From positions 8,267,017 through 8,331,016 of the forward strand of contig OX638134.1 in NCBI GenBank assembly GCA_951804985.1: a stretch of DNA of 64,000 bases, read 5' to 3'. Shown in pieces: positions 23,876 to 36,640 of this stretch. The notes under the pieces are model-generated. The model saw only the letters and a program-made list of their open reading frames with translations, was not told the origin of the DNA and did not search any database. Each line of letters opens with the position of its first letter. Position 1 is the first letter of the stretch. Source of the stretch: Dryomyza anilis (lineage: Eukaryota > Arthropoda > Insecta > Diptera > Dryomyzidae). The position numbers and the translations under genes are program-made.

Positions 23876-25463
23876 CAAATTGAAATTTTGTCTGTATTTG
23901 TTTTCTGTCGTTTCTTTTTGTTATATCTGAACCTTTGTCTAAATGGCCAACACTTCACACAATTGGCAGCGCTTCTGTCTGTCGCATAGGCACCAAAAAT
24001 AAAATAAATTCATTTTTTTACTATTTTTTTATTTGACTTGATCTGCACAAACTTCGCGCTTGTTGCGCCTTATTTTATGCAACATTTAGCCTAGTCTAAC
24101 ATGTGAGTTTTTGCCATATAGACCACTAAATATATTTTATTTTTTGGGTTATTGTAGTTTTGTTGTTGTTGTTGATTTTTGCTTTTGCTAGCCCGACTTT
24201 TAATGACCCACACACATAATATAATTCTGCTAAATAAATCAGCGAACCACATAAAGTCCGTAGTATGCGTTTGGCTTCATTTGATTTTCATTTCATTCAT
24301 ATTGTTTGCTCGTTTTTTTTGCAGTATTTTGCTGGCATTTTAGCCTTTTAATATGTTGTTTTTATTGTTGTTGATTTTGTTTTTTTTTCTAAATTTTTTT
24401 TTATTTTTTAGTGCTTATGCACTGTGACTCTGCGTGCGTGCGTGGTTTTCGGCAATTCTTGGCATATTTTTTGGTTATTTCGTATATTTTTAATTGGATT
24501 TTCATTTTATTTGTTGCCATAATTTTTTTGTTTTGCTCGTTTAGAATTTGTGTGACAATTTATTTGTGCTGTGATTGTTGGCAACAAAAACATGTATGGC
24601 ACAAATTTAAGCTTTAGTTATTTCAAGCAGAAAAACTTGCACATTTTTTTTTTTTAATTCATTAAACATTTAAAGTAAAATCTTACAGAAAAATATTTAT
24701 AATAATAAATAACTTTGAGCTATTCAAAGCCTTTTGCAAAACTCAAAAAAACTTTAACTGTTGAACAATTTTTTAAGTTTTATTTAAGCTATAAATACAA
24801 ACGTTAAATTGCTTTTTAAATTGCCACCAACTGCGTTCCAATCACACCAATACTTTTTGAGTTATCGACAAAAGTGTCTATAAAACGTATGCAGCGCCCT
24901 CTGTAATAATTATCGATACTGCTATCGTTGCCAGTAGCAACATTTGTAATTGTTGTAAGTGCAAAATTATGTATTTTTTATTGTGGTTGTTGGTGTTGCT
25001 GTTCATGCAATTACGCATAAATGATATGTTGCCGACATTGCTTTTTTTATGCATGCAATAAATGCATAATTAATTAAAAAATATTTACAATTTTTAATAA
25101 AAATGCTAATGGAACAAGTTTCCTTTTTTTAATAATATATTTTTTATTACACCGTATTGAAAAATTAACGACCAGCTAGAACAAAAAAACATATGACATT
25201 GTAGAGTAAAATACTGCAATAATTTAGTTTGCCATATTTTATTTTTATCAAATGCAATATATTTTATTTGATTGAGTATTGGTAGCAAATTTTGTATAAA
25301 TTAGTTTCATTTTAATTAAATTGTAACATTTAAATTTTTATAAATACTCCTTTTTAAATAATATTTGAATCTATTAGTTTTTTAAATAAATCACATTGTA
25401 CTAAATTAAATAGCAATGCAATAAAATTATAATAATTTAATTTAATTAAATGGCAACCCGCAA
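23876..25463. other. Unique AT-rich DNA, no gene supported
   Basis: T-rich stretches with GTTGTTGTTG and GCATGCAATAAATGC-type sequence. Frames at 24411-24617 and 25106-25288 carry no domain. No splice-bounded exon is seen. Confidence 0.45.
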
Positions 25464-25549
25464 TTTTTTATATTTTTATATTTTTATATTTTTATATTTT
25501 TATATTTTTATATTTTTATATTTTTATATTTTTATATTTTTATATTTTA
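25464..25549. repeat. 8-bp microsatellite (TTTTTATA)n
   Basis: About 10 near-perfect units of TTTTTATA. Confidence 0.93.
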
Positions 25550-26210
25550 TTAAAATAAAAATAATAATTGAGTAGTGTAATTAATAATGCCAATGAATTC
25601 ACCACAGTTTCAGTTAAATCACTAAAACTATAAATTTTTTTCAATGCCAATGCATTTTCTTATTAATGTCACACCATTAATGCCGCACCACCGAGTGTAT
25701 GTTTTTTTTCTAAAAAGAAACTCATAAAGTCATCAATTTAAACGAATTTATACGTCAATCGTTTTGAATTAATTGGCGGCAAAATTTATTGAACACTTAA
25801 GAGCATAGCTCAGAAACGTTCAATTAACATAAGGCAACGTTGTGCCGTTGTCAATATTGAGAGCCATGTTTTGAATGCAGTTTTTGCGAAAAACACACGT
25901 CGCACAAAAAATTATTTTAATGCCTAACGCCAACGCTAGATGGCGCATAAATCACTGAAACACACGCTGCTGCAAGTTGAATGTCAATGGAATGCAATAG
26001 CCCGACATGTATTCAATTGAATGTGCATTGAATGCGAGGGCGGGCGAAGAGCTAGCTATAGTCGGTGGTGGTCAGTGTGACCATGAGGCCCTGTTCAAGT
26101 ATTTTACGTGGGAGGCGAGGCAGGTATTAAAGCGCAAAATCAGTTGGATTTGTGTAATATGTAATAATTTTGAAAAATTCATAAAATTAAGTCAAATTTA
26201 AAATTTTTAA
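25550..26210. other. Unique DNA with a modest GC rise at 25800-26130
   Basis: The 64-codon frame at 26007-26201 lies in the GC-richer part but runs into satellite and has no domain. No gene is called. Confidence 0.4.
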
Positions 26211-26272
26211 ATATTTATAAATATTTATAAATATTTATAAATATTTATAAATATTTATAAATATTTATAAAA
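26211..26272. repeat. 10-bp microsatellite (ATATTTATAA)n
   Basis: Six exact units of ATATTTATAA abut the following 9-bp array. A short ATATTTAATATTTAAAATAAAT echo lies near 27124-27150. Confidence 0.92.
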
Positions 26273-27655
26273 TTCATAAAATTGCTAAAATTAATACAAT
26301 TCATAAAAGTAATAAAATTCATAAAATTTATAAAATTCATACAATTCATACAATTCATAAAATTCATAAAATTCATAAAATGCATAAAATGCATAAAATT
26401 CATAAAATTCATAAAATTCATAAAATTCATAAAATTCATAAAATTCATAAAATTCATACAATTCATAAAATTCAAAAATTCATAAAATTCATAAAATTCA
26501 TAAAATTCATAAAATTCATAAAATTCATAAAATTCATAAAATTCATAAAATTCATAAAATTCATAAAATTCATAAAATTCATAAAATTCATAAAATTCAT
26601 AAAATTCATAAAATTCATAAAATTCATAAAATTTATAAAATTTATAAAATTCATAAAATTCATAAAATTCATAAAATTCATAAAATTCATAAAATTCATA
26701 AAATTCATAAAATTCATAAAATTTATAAAATTCATAAAATTCATAAAATTCAAAAATTCATAAAATTCATAAAATTCATAAAATTCATAAAATTCATAAA
26801 ATTCATAAAATTCATAAAATTCATAAAATTCATAAAATTCATAAAATTCATAAAATTCATAAAATTCATAAAATTCATAAAATTCATAAAATTCATAAAA
26901 TTCATAAAATTCATAAAATTTATAAAATTTATAAAATTCATAACATTCATAAAATTCATAAAATTCATAAAATTCATAAAATTCATAAAATTCATAAAAT
27001 TCATAAAATTCATAAAATTTATAAAATTCATAAAATTCATAAAATTCAAAATTTTCACAATATTCATAAAATTCATAAAATTCATAAAATTTATAAAATT
27101 TATAAAATTTATAAAATTCATAAAATATTTAATATTTAAAATAAATATTTATAAAATTCATAAAATTGCTAAAATTGATACAATTCATAAAATTAATAAA
27201 ATTCATAAAATTCATAAAATTTATAAAATTCATACAATTCATAAAATTCAAAAATTCATAAAATTCATAAAATTCATAAAATTCATAAAATTCATAAAAT
27301 TCATAAAATTCATAAAATTCATAAAATTCATAAAATTCATAAAATTCATAAAATTCATAAAATTCATAAAATTCATAAAATTCATAAAATTCATAAAATT
27401 CATAAAATTCATAAAATTTATAAAATTTATAAAATTCATAAAATTCATAAAATTCATAAAATTCATAAAATTCATAAAACTCATAACATTCAAAAAATTC
27501 ATAAAATTCATAAAATTCATAAAATTCATTAAATTCATTTAATTTATTAAATTTATAACATTCATAAAATTAATAAAGTTAATAAAATTCATAAAATTCA
27601 TAAAATTCCTAAAATTTATAAAATTCATAAAAATTTATTAAATCCATAAAACTAA
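26273..27655. repeat. 9-bp satellite (AAAATTCAT)n
   Basis: About 1.4 kb. The phrase around 26275-26300 (ATAAAATTGCTAAAATTRATACAATTCAT) is repeated at about 27158-27190, so a segment of about 880 bp appears duplicated within the array. The AAAATTCAAAAATTCAT junctions at about 26470, 26750 and 27247 mark lost repeat register. Confidence 0.95.
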
Positions 27656-28560
27656 CTAAAGACTCAAACTCAACATATCGTTTAAAACAAATGTTTCTCC
27701 AGTATTTTCACAATATGTACACGTAATTTACAATAATATGAAAGTAAAATATATTCGTCCAATAATAATTGTCAAGAAAAAATTCAGCCTTTAGCCTGAA
27801 AACAAAAAAAACGGTAACGTTCATATACGCTGCTCAGTTGGTAACAATGCTGCCGGCAACAGACAGGCACTGGAAAAATGAGAGCAACTGATTGCCGGTT
27901 TGAACCGACAACAATCATAACAAAAACATATAAAACAAAAACATAGTTTTATTTTTTTCGATAATTTATACAATTTCAAAATTTAATACGTTTTCGCCGC
28001 CTCGAAGGCTGTCAGACAGACAGCAATCGCTTGCATCCCGTCGATATCGCATTAGATACTTTTTCTTGTATTGTTGTTGTATCTGTAAGATATGAAGATA
28101 TATTGCCCCAGGTCAGGAGGTTGCTGTTGCGCCCTCAAAGACAAAAATAAAAATAAATAAAAATACAAAAATAATTTTATTAGAAATTTCTTGTTAGAAA
28201 ATCGCAGCAGTAAAATGAATTATTTGCAAAAAAAAAAAAAAAATTATAAAAATTTTTGTTTTGCGGCCCCAATAATTTTGCATGAAAAATGGCTACAATT
28301 TAAAGTAAAAAAAAACAAATTTTGAAAAAGATGAAGCAGCAACGAGTAGACATGGCAACAGATACTTGATTGAGTGTGCAAAGCAGTATTTGAGGCAAAG
28401 TAGCAGAGGAAGAAGCACTGAAAAAATTCAGCAGTCGTCTTCGGACACTATAATTGATCTTTGATATATAAGCGTTGGTAAAGCAATAAATAAAATGATT
28501 TTTTAATAAAAAAAAAATAATAATTTGGCACAATGCTCGTCAAATCAAAAATTAGAAAAT
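27656..28560. other. Unique DNA between arrays
   Basis: Includes a GC-richer patch at 27985-28040 with GTCAGACAGACAGC, and an A run at about 28229-28243. The minus-strand frame at 28300-28533 has no domain. No gene is supported. Confidence 0.45.
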
Positions 28561-28574
28561 TCAAATAACAAAAA

Positions 28575-29700
28575 ATTCATAGAACTCATAAAAATCACAA
28601 AATTCACAAAATTAATAAAATTCATAAAATTCATAAAATTAATAAAATTCATAAAATTCATAAAATTTATAAAATTTATAAAATTTATAAAATTCATAAA
28701 ATTCATAAAATTCATAAAATTCATAAAATTCATAAAATTCATAAAATTCATAAAATTCATAAAATTCATAAAATTCATAAAATTCATAAAATTCATAAAA
28801 TTCATAAAATTCATAAAATTCATAAAAGTCATAAAATTCATAAAATTCATAAAATTCATAAAATTCATAAAATTCATAAAATTCATAAAATTCATAAAAT
28901 TTATAAAATTCATAAAATTCCAAAATTCACAAAAATCATAAAATTCTTAAAATTTATAAAATAAATAAAATTCATAAAATTTATAAAATTCATAAAATTC
29001 ATAAAATTCATAAAATTCATAAATTTCATAAAACTCATAAAATTCATAAAATTCATAAAATTCACAAAAATCATAAAATTCATAAAATTCATAAAATTCA
29101 TAAAATTCATAAAATTCATAAAATTCATAAAATTCATAAAATTCATAAAATTCATCAAATTCATAAAATTCATAAAATTCATAAAATTCATAAAATTCAT
29201 AAAATTCATAAAATTCATAAAATTCATAAAATTCATAAAGTTTATAAAATTCATAAAATTCATAAAATTCATTAACATAAAATTCATAAAATTGACAAAA
29301 TTCATAAAATTATAAAATTCATAAAATTCATTAAATTAATAAAATTCATAATATTTATAAAAAGTTATATAGAAAATCATAAAATTCATAAAAGTCATAA
29401 AATTCAGAAATTTCATAAAATTCATAAAGTTCAAAAAATTCATAAAATTCATAAAATTCATAAAATTCTTAAAAATCATAAAATTTATAAAATTCATAAA
29501 ATTCACAAAAATCATAAAATTCATAAAATTTATAAAATAAATAAAATTCTTAAAATTCCTAAAATACACATATTTCATAAAATTTATCAATATTAAAAAA
29601 ATCATAAAATTCAAAAAATTTATAAAAATCATAAAATTCATAACATTCATAAAATTCATTGTATTCTCAAAATTCACCAAATTCATAAAATTCATTACCA
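28575..29700. repeat. 9-bp satellite (AAAATTCAT)n
   Basis: About 1.1 kb. Clean in the first half (28680-28900), progressively diverged to the right, with variants AAAATCACA, AAAATTTAT and AAAATTCTT. It lies just upstream of the leader region of the signal-peptide gene and is inverted relative to the array behind the donor. Confidence 0.95.
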
Positions 29701-30110
29701 TTTTTACTCTAACACGTTTTGTCACATGTTTTTCCCGTCAATATTGAAAATTAAATAAAAAATAATATAATTAAAAGTTCATAAATTAAAAAAAAAATAA
29801 ATCTTCTGATTAAACCTATAAATTAAAACTAGACACACGTTTTTGCAAGAAACCACATAAAATAAAAACCACAAAAAAATTTTAAACACAAAACGCTTAA
29901 CAAATTAGGCTGTCAGGGAGATAAGAGAAGCTACAACAACAACAATTAAAATAATTACAACAACACTAATAGAGGTGTATAACACATAAGCGAGGCTAAT
30001 TAAATGCCAGCAACAACAATTCATGTTTAATATTAAATTATGATTTAAAAGCATTTTTTTGTCTTTATTATATTTCTAAAAATAGCTATTAATATATTTT
30101 ATACTTTTTT
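29701..30110. other. AT-rich spacer upstream of the gene leader
   Basis: CAACAA-rich unique sequence. A promoter may lie here or in the next 400 bp, but no convincing TATA, Inr/DPE pair or other core set was found. Confidence 0.35.
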
Positions 30111-30819
30111 ATTACAGTTGGCAACACTGCGCGCATGACGACGACAACAAAACCAGCGAATATTTGAGCAACTATTACAACAACAAGTCTATATTAATTA
30201 TTACAACAACAACAACCACATAATAAGGCAACCGAAAAGTGTTGCAACATCGACCATATTTTGTGCTATCGGAAGCTCGTTTTTTTAATGCCTTTTCCTC
30301 ATTTTCTCATTGATACGCAGAGGCCTAGATAAAAATAAATAAAAAAAAATCGAAAAGTGCGTTATCAGCAGAGGGACTGATAAGAACACACGTTACCATC
30401 CAACGTAGAACAATTTACCAACAAAAATCGAAATTCTTTGAACCTGTTTTAACCAGACGTGCGCAAAAACATGCAGTCATCGATAAAAATTTATTAAAAC
30501 ATCTATAACGACTTGCATTGAGTTCAATAATACTAATAAAAAATAAATAATAATTTTCAAAAAAAAAAATTAAATCAAAGTTGGTGCTCACCAAAATGTG
30601 CTAAAAAGTGTACCACAAAAATGTATTAATTGATTTTGATTTTGATTTCTGTTTAAATAACAAATCAATAATTGTGCTCAATTAAAAATCAATAAAAAAA
30701 ATTGAAAGAAAAGTTTTTGAAATTTATTTTAATTGAAAACAACGTGCCACAGTTAAACAAATAAATTAAAAAATACCAATAATCAAATATCTACAGTTAA
30801 AAATTAAAAAGTATCAAAA
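30111..30819 (+). other. Probable 5' leader of the signal-peptide gene
   Basis: This is the sequence immediately upstream of the ATG at 30820. It is CAA-rich and A-rich, as many fly 5' UTRs are, and holds several upstream ATGs (for example near 30135 and 30471). A DRE-like CATCGATAA lies near 30478. An in-frame TAA at 30805-30807 closes the frame before the start. The transcription start is not determined, so the left edge is arbitrary, and part of this may be promoter. Confidence 0.4.
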
Positions 30820-30922
30820 ATGTCTCTAATCAATAAACAAGGATTTGGCAGCACTGCAGCATATATGCTGCTCTATGCGCTGGCAGCACTGGCGTGGCAA
30901 AATAATTTTGCAGCAGCAACAA
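30820..30922 (+). CDS. First coding exon with signal peptide, secreted or membrane protein (partial)
   Basis: The ATG at 30820 sits in a good fly start context (CAAAATG), with an in-frame TAA five codons upstream, which fixes the start. The exon encodes 34 complete residues plus one base. The N-terminus is MSLINKQGFG, followed by a hydrophobic core at about residues 13-25 (AAYMLLYALAALA), then WQNNF and an alanine-rich end (A31-A33) that fits a signal-peptidase site. The exon ends ACA A|GTAAGT at 30922/30923, a full-consensus donor in phase 1. Codons are GC-richer than the surroundings (GCA, CTG, GCG, GGC). The rest of the protein lies beyond the window, so the mature product and gene name cannot be told. 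A secreted, receptor or cell-adhesion protein is likely, since such genes often have huge first introns in flies. The main alternative, chance, is unlikely given start context, signal peptide and donor together. Confidence 0.8.
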
Positions 30923-30940
30923 GTAAGTTTTGTTTTTAAA

Positions 30941-32100
30941 TAGTTTTATGAATTTTATGTTTTTGTAATTTTATGAGTTTTTCGATTTTATGAATTTTAT
31001 GACTTTTATGAATTAAATGATTTTGTGAATTTTATAAATTTTATAAATTTTATAAATTTTATAAATTTTATAAATTTTATAAATTTTATAAATTTTATAA
31101 ATTTTATAAATTTTATGAATTTTATGAATTTTGTTAATTTTATGAATTTTCTGAATTTTATGAATTTTATGAATTTTATGAATTTTATGAATTTTATGAA
31201 TTTTATGAATTTTATGAATTTTATGAATTTTATGAATTTTATAAATTTTATGAATTTTATGAATTTTATGAATTTTATGAATTGTATGGTTTTTATGAAT
31301 TTTATAAATTTTATGAATTTCATGAATTTTATGAATTTTATGAATTTTATGAATTTTATGAATTTTATGAATTTTATGAATTTTATGAATTTTATGAATT
31401 TTATGAATTTTATGAATTTTATGAATTTTATGAATTTTATGAATTTTATGAATTTTATGAATTTTATGAATTTTATGAATTTTATGAATTTTATGAATTT
31501 TATGAATTTTATGAATTTTATGAATTTTATGAATTTTATCAATTTTATGAATTTTATGAATTTTATGAATTTTATGAATTTTATGAATTTTATGAATTTT
31601 ATGAATTTTATGAATTTTATGAATTTTATGAATTTTATGAATTTTATGAATTTTATGAATTTTATGAATTTTATGAATTTTATGAATTGTATGGTTTTTA
31701 TGAATTTTATGAATTTTATAAATTTTATGAATTTCATGAATTTTATGAATTTTATGAATTTTATGAATTTTATGAATGTTATGAATTTTATGAGTTTTAT
31801 AAATTTTATGAATTTTATGAATTTTATGAATTTTATGAATTTTATGAATTTTATGAATTTTATGAATTTTATGAATTTTATGAATTTTATGAATTTTATG
31901 AATTTTATGAATTTTATGAATTTTATGAATTTTATGAATTTTATGAATTTTATGAATTTTATGAATTTTATGAATTTTATGAATTTTATGAATTTTATAA
32001 ATGTTATGAATTTTAAGAATTTTAAGAGTTTTATGAATTTTATGAATTTTGTGATTTTTATGAATTTTATGAATTTTATGAATTTTATGAATTTTATTTA
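30941..32100. repeat. 9-bp satellite (ATGAATTTT)n starting about 18 nt behind the donor
   Basis: About 1.16 kb of ATGAATTTT. An early block around 31030-31110 is ATAAATTTT. The string GAATTGTATGGTTTTTATG occurs at about 31280 and again at about 31685, suggesting a duplicated block of about 400 bp. The orientation is opposite to the arrays at 26.3-29.7 kb. Open frames of up to 358 codons here come only from the 9-bp period. Confidence 0.96.
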
Positions 32101-32759
32101 AATTATAAATTTTAGATATTATGCGAATTTATTATTATTTAATTTATTTTTATATATTGCATTTTATTAAAGTTTATGAACTTTAACAGCTTAACAAGAC
32201 TTTTGTATTTAAAAAGTCGTCGAGTGTCTGTCTGCTTTGTCATTTTGGGGGCGAGAACAGATTTTAATAGTCAAACATTTTAAGCATTTTTATTGTCATC
32301 TCACATTAAATCAGCAACAAATATAGAACAGCATGAGCCTCATATATTCACTGGCGTCTACTATAAATTAGTGATCATTAATAAAGTAGCAAATCTCATG
32401 AAAAAAAATCATATAAAAATATTTTTTTTAATACAAAAATGTTTACGTTGAGCGTGAATTTGTTAATTTTTGATATTGTTTTAATTTAAACAGATTTTTT
32501 GAAAATTTTAGTTTTATATGACAAACTAAAAACAAAATAAATGACTTGACGTGATGTTGATGCTTTAATTTATGAGTGTCACACGCAGAAGGTCAAAAAA
32601 ATGATTTTATGCGAAGAACGATTAAGGTGATAATTTGTGGAATTCTTTAGTTTTATTTTTAAATCAATTATTTTTTTAAGAATTAAATAATTTTTATTAT
32701 TTTATATTATTAAAATATTTGACAAAAATGTGCAATTCAATTTTTAAGTGAAAATAGAA
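32101..32759. other. AT-rich intronic spacer
   Basis: Unique sequence with no recognisable exon, promoter or repeat. Confidence 0.45.
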
Positions 32760-33640
32760 GAAATACTTGAAGTTTTCACTAAAAATTCAATTTTTCACTA
32801 AGAATTCAAATTTTCACTAAAAATTCAATTTTTCACTAAAAATTCAATTAAAATTCAATTTTTCACTCAAAATTTAATTTTTAACTAAAAATTCAATTTT
32901 TCACTAAAAATTCAATTAAAATTCAATTTTTCACTCAAAATTTAATTTTTAACTAAAAATTCTATTTTTCACTAAAAATTCAATTTTACACTAAAAATTC
33001 AATTTTACACTAAAAATTCAATTTTTCACTAAAAATTCTATTTTTCACTAAAAATTCAATTTTACACTAAAAATTCAATTTTACACTAAAAATTAAATTT
33101 TTCACTAAAAATTACATTTTTTTTGCTAAAAATTCAATTTTTCGCTTAAAAATCAATTTTTTACAATAATTCATTTTTTTTACTAAAAATTTATTTTTTC
33201 ACCAAAAATTCAATTTTTCGCTTAAAAATTCAATTTTTCACTAAAATTTAAATTTTTCACTAAAAATTCAATATTTCACTAAAAATTCAATTTTGCACTA
33301 AAAATTCAATTTTTCACTAAAAATTTAATTTTTCACTTAAAATTCTAATTTTCACTAAAAATTTAAATTTTTACTAAAAATTCATTTTTTCACTTAAAAT
33401 TTGATTATTCCCTTAATAACCACTAAAAATTAAATTTTTAGTGATAAATTGAATTTTTAATTCAATTAAAAATTAATTTTTTTCAATTAAAAAACTATTT
33501 TTTCAATTCAAAAATTAGTTAGTTAATTAGTCAAAAATTAATTAAAAATTGAAATTCACTTTTTTGCTAAAATTCAAAATTTTCACTAAAAATTTAGTTT
33601 ATTACTTAAAATTCTATTTTCTTTGAAAATTAAGTATTTC
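32760..33640 (+). repeat. 19-bp satellite (TTCAATTTTTCACTAAAAA)n, forward
   Basis: Unit TTCAATTTTTCACTAAAAA, moderately diverged. A segment of about 61 bp containing ATTCAATTAAAATTCAA followed by CACTCAAAATTTAATTTTTA is repeated twice near 32840-32960. The right end decays into AATTAAAAATT strings. Confidence 0.9.
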
Positions 33641-34189
33641 ACTTAAATTCAATTAAAAAAAATACTCAGTGTGCTTTGCAAATTCAAACTATGATTATAA
33701 ATACGCTAAAATACTTTGTTGTATTTTACAACATCTTTTGATGCATGAACATGACACATTTGGCTGGATAGAAGAAATGCCTTTCAACTCCTACGTTTTG
33801 CGGTTGCAACAAATTAGATGTTTATTTAATAAATGTTTTCAATTTTTTTTTCTTTCAACCACTGACAGCAGCATGCATTAAAATTGTCACAAAAAAACAT
33901 TTGCTAATTTATGAATGATTTTTGTCAAATGACAAAATATCTAAAATTAAAATTTAAATGAAAAGAAAACACAGACGAGGAAAATTGCATAGAGAACAGA
34001 TTATTGTCATGAAAATAAATGCGCGAAATGCTAAGAATTTGGCATTGAAAAAAAATTAGAATTGACAAAATAACAAATAAAACTAAGTAAATAAATATTT
34101 TTCTTTTTTAAAATAATTTACATTTTACTGAACTAATATAATTATCGAATTTAAATCAAATGTTCCATTTGGAGATTTTATATTGCTTT
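33641..34189. other. Unique AT-rich intronic DNA
   Basis: The 70-codon frame at 33669-33881 has no recognisable domain and no splice signals. No feature is supported. Confidence 0.4.
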
Positions 34190-34660
34190 CCACCACATTC
34201 AACTACTTTCAGAAATAAGGAAAAATTAATAAATACAAACTAAACAAAACTTTTAAATATTTTTAACTTATTCAACCACTTTCAACCATATTCAACTATT
34301 TTCAATCGCATTCAACTACTTTCAATAATAAGGTATAATTAATAAATACAAACTAAATAAAACTTTTAAATAGTTTTAGCTCTTTCAACTACTTACAACC
34401 ACTTTAAACTACTTTCCATCCCTTTCAACTACCTTCCATCACTTTCAACTAATTTCAATAATAAGCCACAACTTTAAAAATGCAAATGCATTTAAATTAT
34501 TTTCAACCACTTTCAATCGCATTCAACTACATTCAATTGCATTTAACTACTTTCAGAAATAGAGATTAATTAATAAATACAAACTTTTAAATATTCATTC
34601 AACCACTTTTAGAACTTTCCATCACTTTCAACTACTTTCAATAATAAGTTAAAAATTATA
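34190..34660 (+). repeat. 10-bp satellite (CTTTCAACCA type), forward
   Basis: Imperfect decamers CTTTCAACCA / CTTTCAACTA with a secondary period: the phrase TTAATAAATACAAACTAAA recurs near 34228 and 34340, and a close variant follows near 34570. Confidence 0.8.
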
Positions 34661-35504
34661 AAATTCACCAAAAAAAAACTTTAAAATTTTTATAGACCAT
34701 GAACATTTGAATTTATTGCGCAAAATACTACAGATGTTGGCTGCATATTTTTGGCTATTGTAAACCTTTTAAAAATATACACAAAACACACAAAAATTGA
34801 AAATTATTATTTTTCAACAATTTTTGTAAATTCCTAAAAGCAGCTATTTTTAAAAATGCACAAACAACAACAATAACAAATAACTCAAAATTTAGCGTAA
34901 ATGAACGTCGAATGCGTGCAACCTAAAAAAATTAAAAAAATATTGGAATTTTACTACACGTTTTTCTGTGCTTTATTGTTTTTGCGAAATTATTATTATT
35001 TTTGTTTTTGTTTCGCTTTTATCTTACTTTGTGTTTCAAATATATTACCTAGAAAGAACAGAAAACCGCATCACGAACAAACGAAAAACCCCTACATTCG
35101 AAGACTGTCTGACTGACTGAGGCATTCACATCAGAAACATTTCTGACCGCAAGCGCCCGTGAAGCGTCGTCGTCAGACGGATGGATGGCCTGCGCTACAA
35201 TGTTTTGCGATAGCAGGCGGCGGCGGCGTCTTCAAGTGGCACCAAAATTTATTTACATAAAAAAATAAAATTCTTAATATTTACAGCAGCCTAGTCACGC
35301 GGTCAAGTGAGTACAACAGCGTAGGCAAAGATATTAAAACAAAAAACACACAAAAATATGCATAAATTAAAAACAAACATCGTAATGAACGAAATAAAAC
35401 AATTAAAAATTAATTTTTGGGCTAAACAAAAATTTAATTAAAACTTTGAGCACCCCGAAATATTTAAAAGAATCTGCAAAAAAAAAATAGGAAACTAAAA
35501 TGAA
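34661..35504. other. Unique intronic DNA with a GC-rich patch (35090-35250)
   Basis: The patch includes CTGTCTGACTGACTGAGGC and GCGGCGGCGGCGTC. On the minus strand a pyrimidine tract followed by CTAG|GTAATA spans about 35043-35068. No minus-strand gene is known here. The plus frame at 34901-35116 has no domain. Confidence 0.4.
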
Positions 35505-36640
35505 TAATTAAATTTTTAAGCTAAAATTGAATTTTTTGTGAAAATTTGAATTTTCGGTGAAATATTTGATTTCTAGTAAAATATTAAATTTTAAGTGAAA
35601 AATTGAATTCTTAGTGAAAAATTGAATTTTTAGTGAACAATTTAATTTTTAGGGAAAAATTTAATTTTTAATGAAAAATTGAATTTGAATGAAACATTAA
35701 ATTTTTAGTGAAAAATTAAATTTTTAGTGAAAAATTAAATTTTTAGTGAAAAATTGAATTTTTAGTGAAAAATTGAATTTTTAGTGAATAATTGAATTTT
35801 TAGTGAAAAATTGAATTTTTAGTGAAAAATTGAATTTTTAGTGAAAATTTTAATTTTGAGTGAAAATTTTAATTTTGAGTGAAAAATTAATTTTAATGAA
35901 AAATTAAATTTTTAGTGAAAAATTAAATTTTTAGTGAAAAATTGAATTTTTAGTGAATAATTGAATTTTTAGTGAATAATTGAATTTTTAGTGAATAATT
36001 GAATTTTTAGTGAAAAATTGAATTTTTAGTGAATAATTGAATTTTTAGTGAAAAATTGAATTTTTAGTGAATAATTGAATTTTTAGTGAAAAATTGAATT
36101 TTAATTGAATTTTTAGTGAAAAATTGAATTTTTAGTGAATAATTGAATTTTTAGTGAATAATTGAATTTTTAATGAAAAATTGAATTTTTAGTGAATAAT
36201 TGAATTTTTAGTGAAAAATTGAATTTTTAGTGAAAAATTGAATTTTTAGTGAATAATTGAATTTTTAGTGAAAAATTGAATTTTTAGTGAAAAATTGAAT
36301 TTTTAGTGAAAATTTGAATTTTGATTGAAAAATTGAATTTTGAGTGATAAATTGAATTTTGAGTGATAAATTGAATTTTGAGTGATAAATTGAATTTTTA
36401 GTGAAAAATTGAATTTTTAGTGAAAAATTGAATTTTTAGTGAAAAATTGAATTTTTAGTGAAAAATTGAATTTTTATCGAAAAATTGAATTTTTATCGAA
36501 AAATTTAATTATAATGAAAAATTAAATTTTGAGTGCAAAATTGAATTTTTAGAGAAAAATTGAATTTTTAGTTAAAAATTTAATTTTTAGTGAAAATTTG
36601 AATTTTTAACTAAAAATTCAAATTGAATTTTTAGTTCTTT
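35505..36640 (-). repeat. 19-bp satellite, inverted (TTTTTAGTGAAAAATTGAA)
   Basis: About 55 units of the 19-mer in reverse orientation to 32760-33640. Variants AGTGAATAATTGAA and GAGTGATAAATTGAA form local homogeneous groups (35965-36060 and 36340-36400). With the forward block it could form a stem in the nascent RNA with a loop of about 1.9 kb. Confidence 0.95.

Noticed and set aside
27885..27910. GGTTTGAACC-like string resembling a tRNA B box
   Set aside because: No matching A box, acceptor stem or cloverleaf around it.
30421..30465. Perfect AGACGTG DPE-like motif at 30455 in the leader
   Set aside because: The base expected at +1 (30428) is not in an Inr-like context, so no core promoter is called.
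31006..32101. Overlapping open frames of 243-358 codons (MNF, EFY, IKF runs)
   Set aside because: Caused by the 9-bp satellite. Several frames on both strands are open at once, with no domain or codon bias.
32760..36640. Regular 19-bp repeats considered as a CRISPR-like array
   Set aside because: There are no unique spacers between units; it is a direct head-to-tail satellite in a eukaryotic intron.
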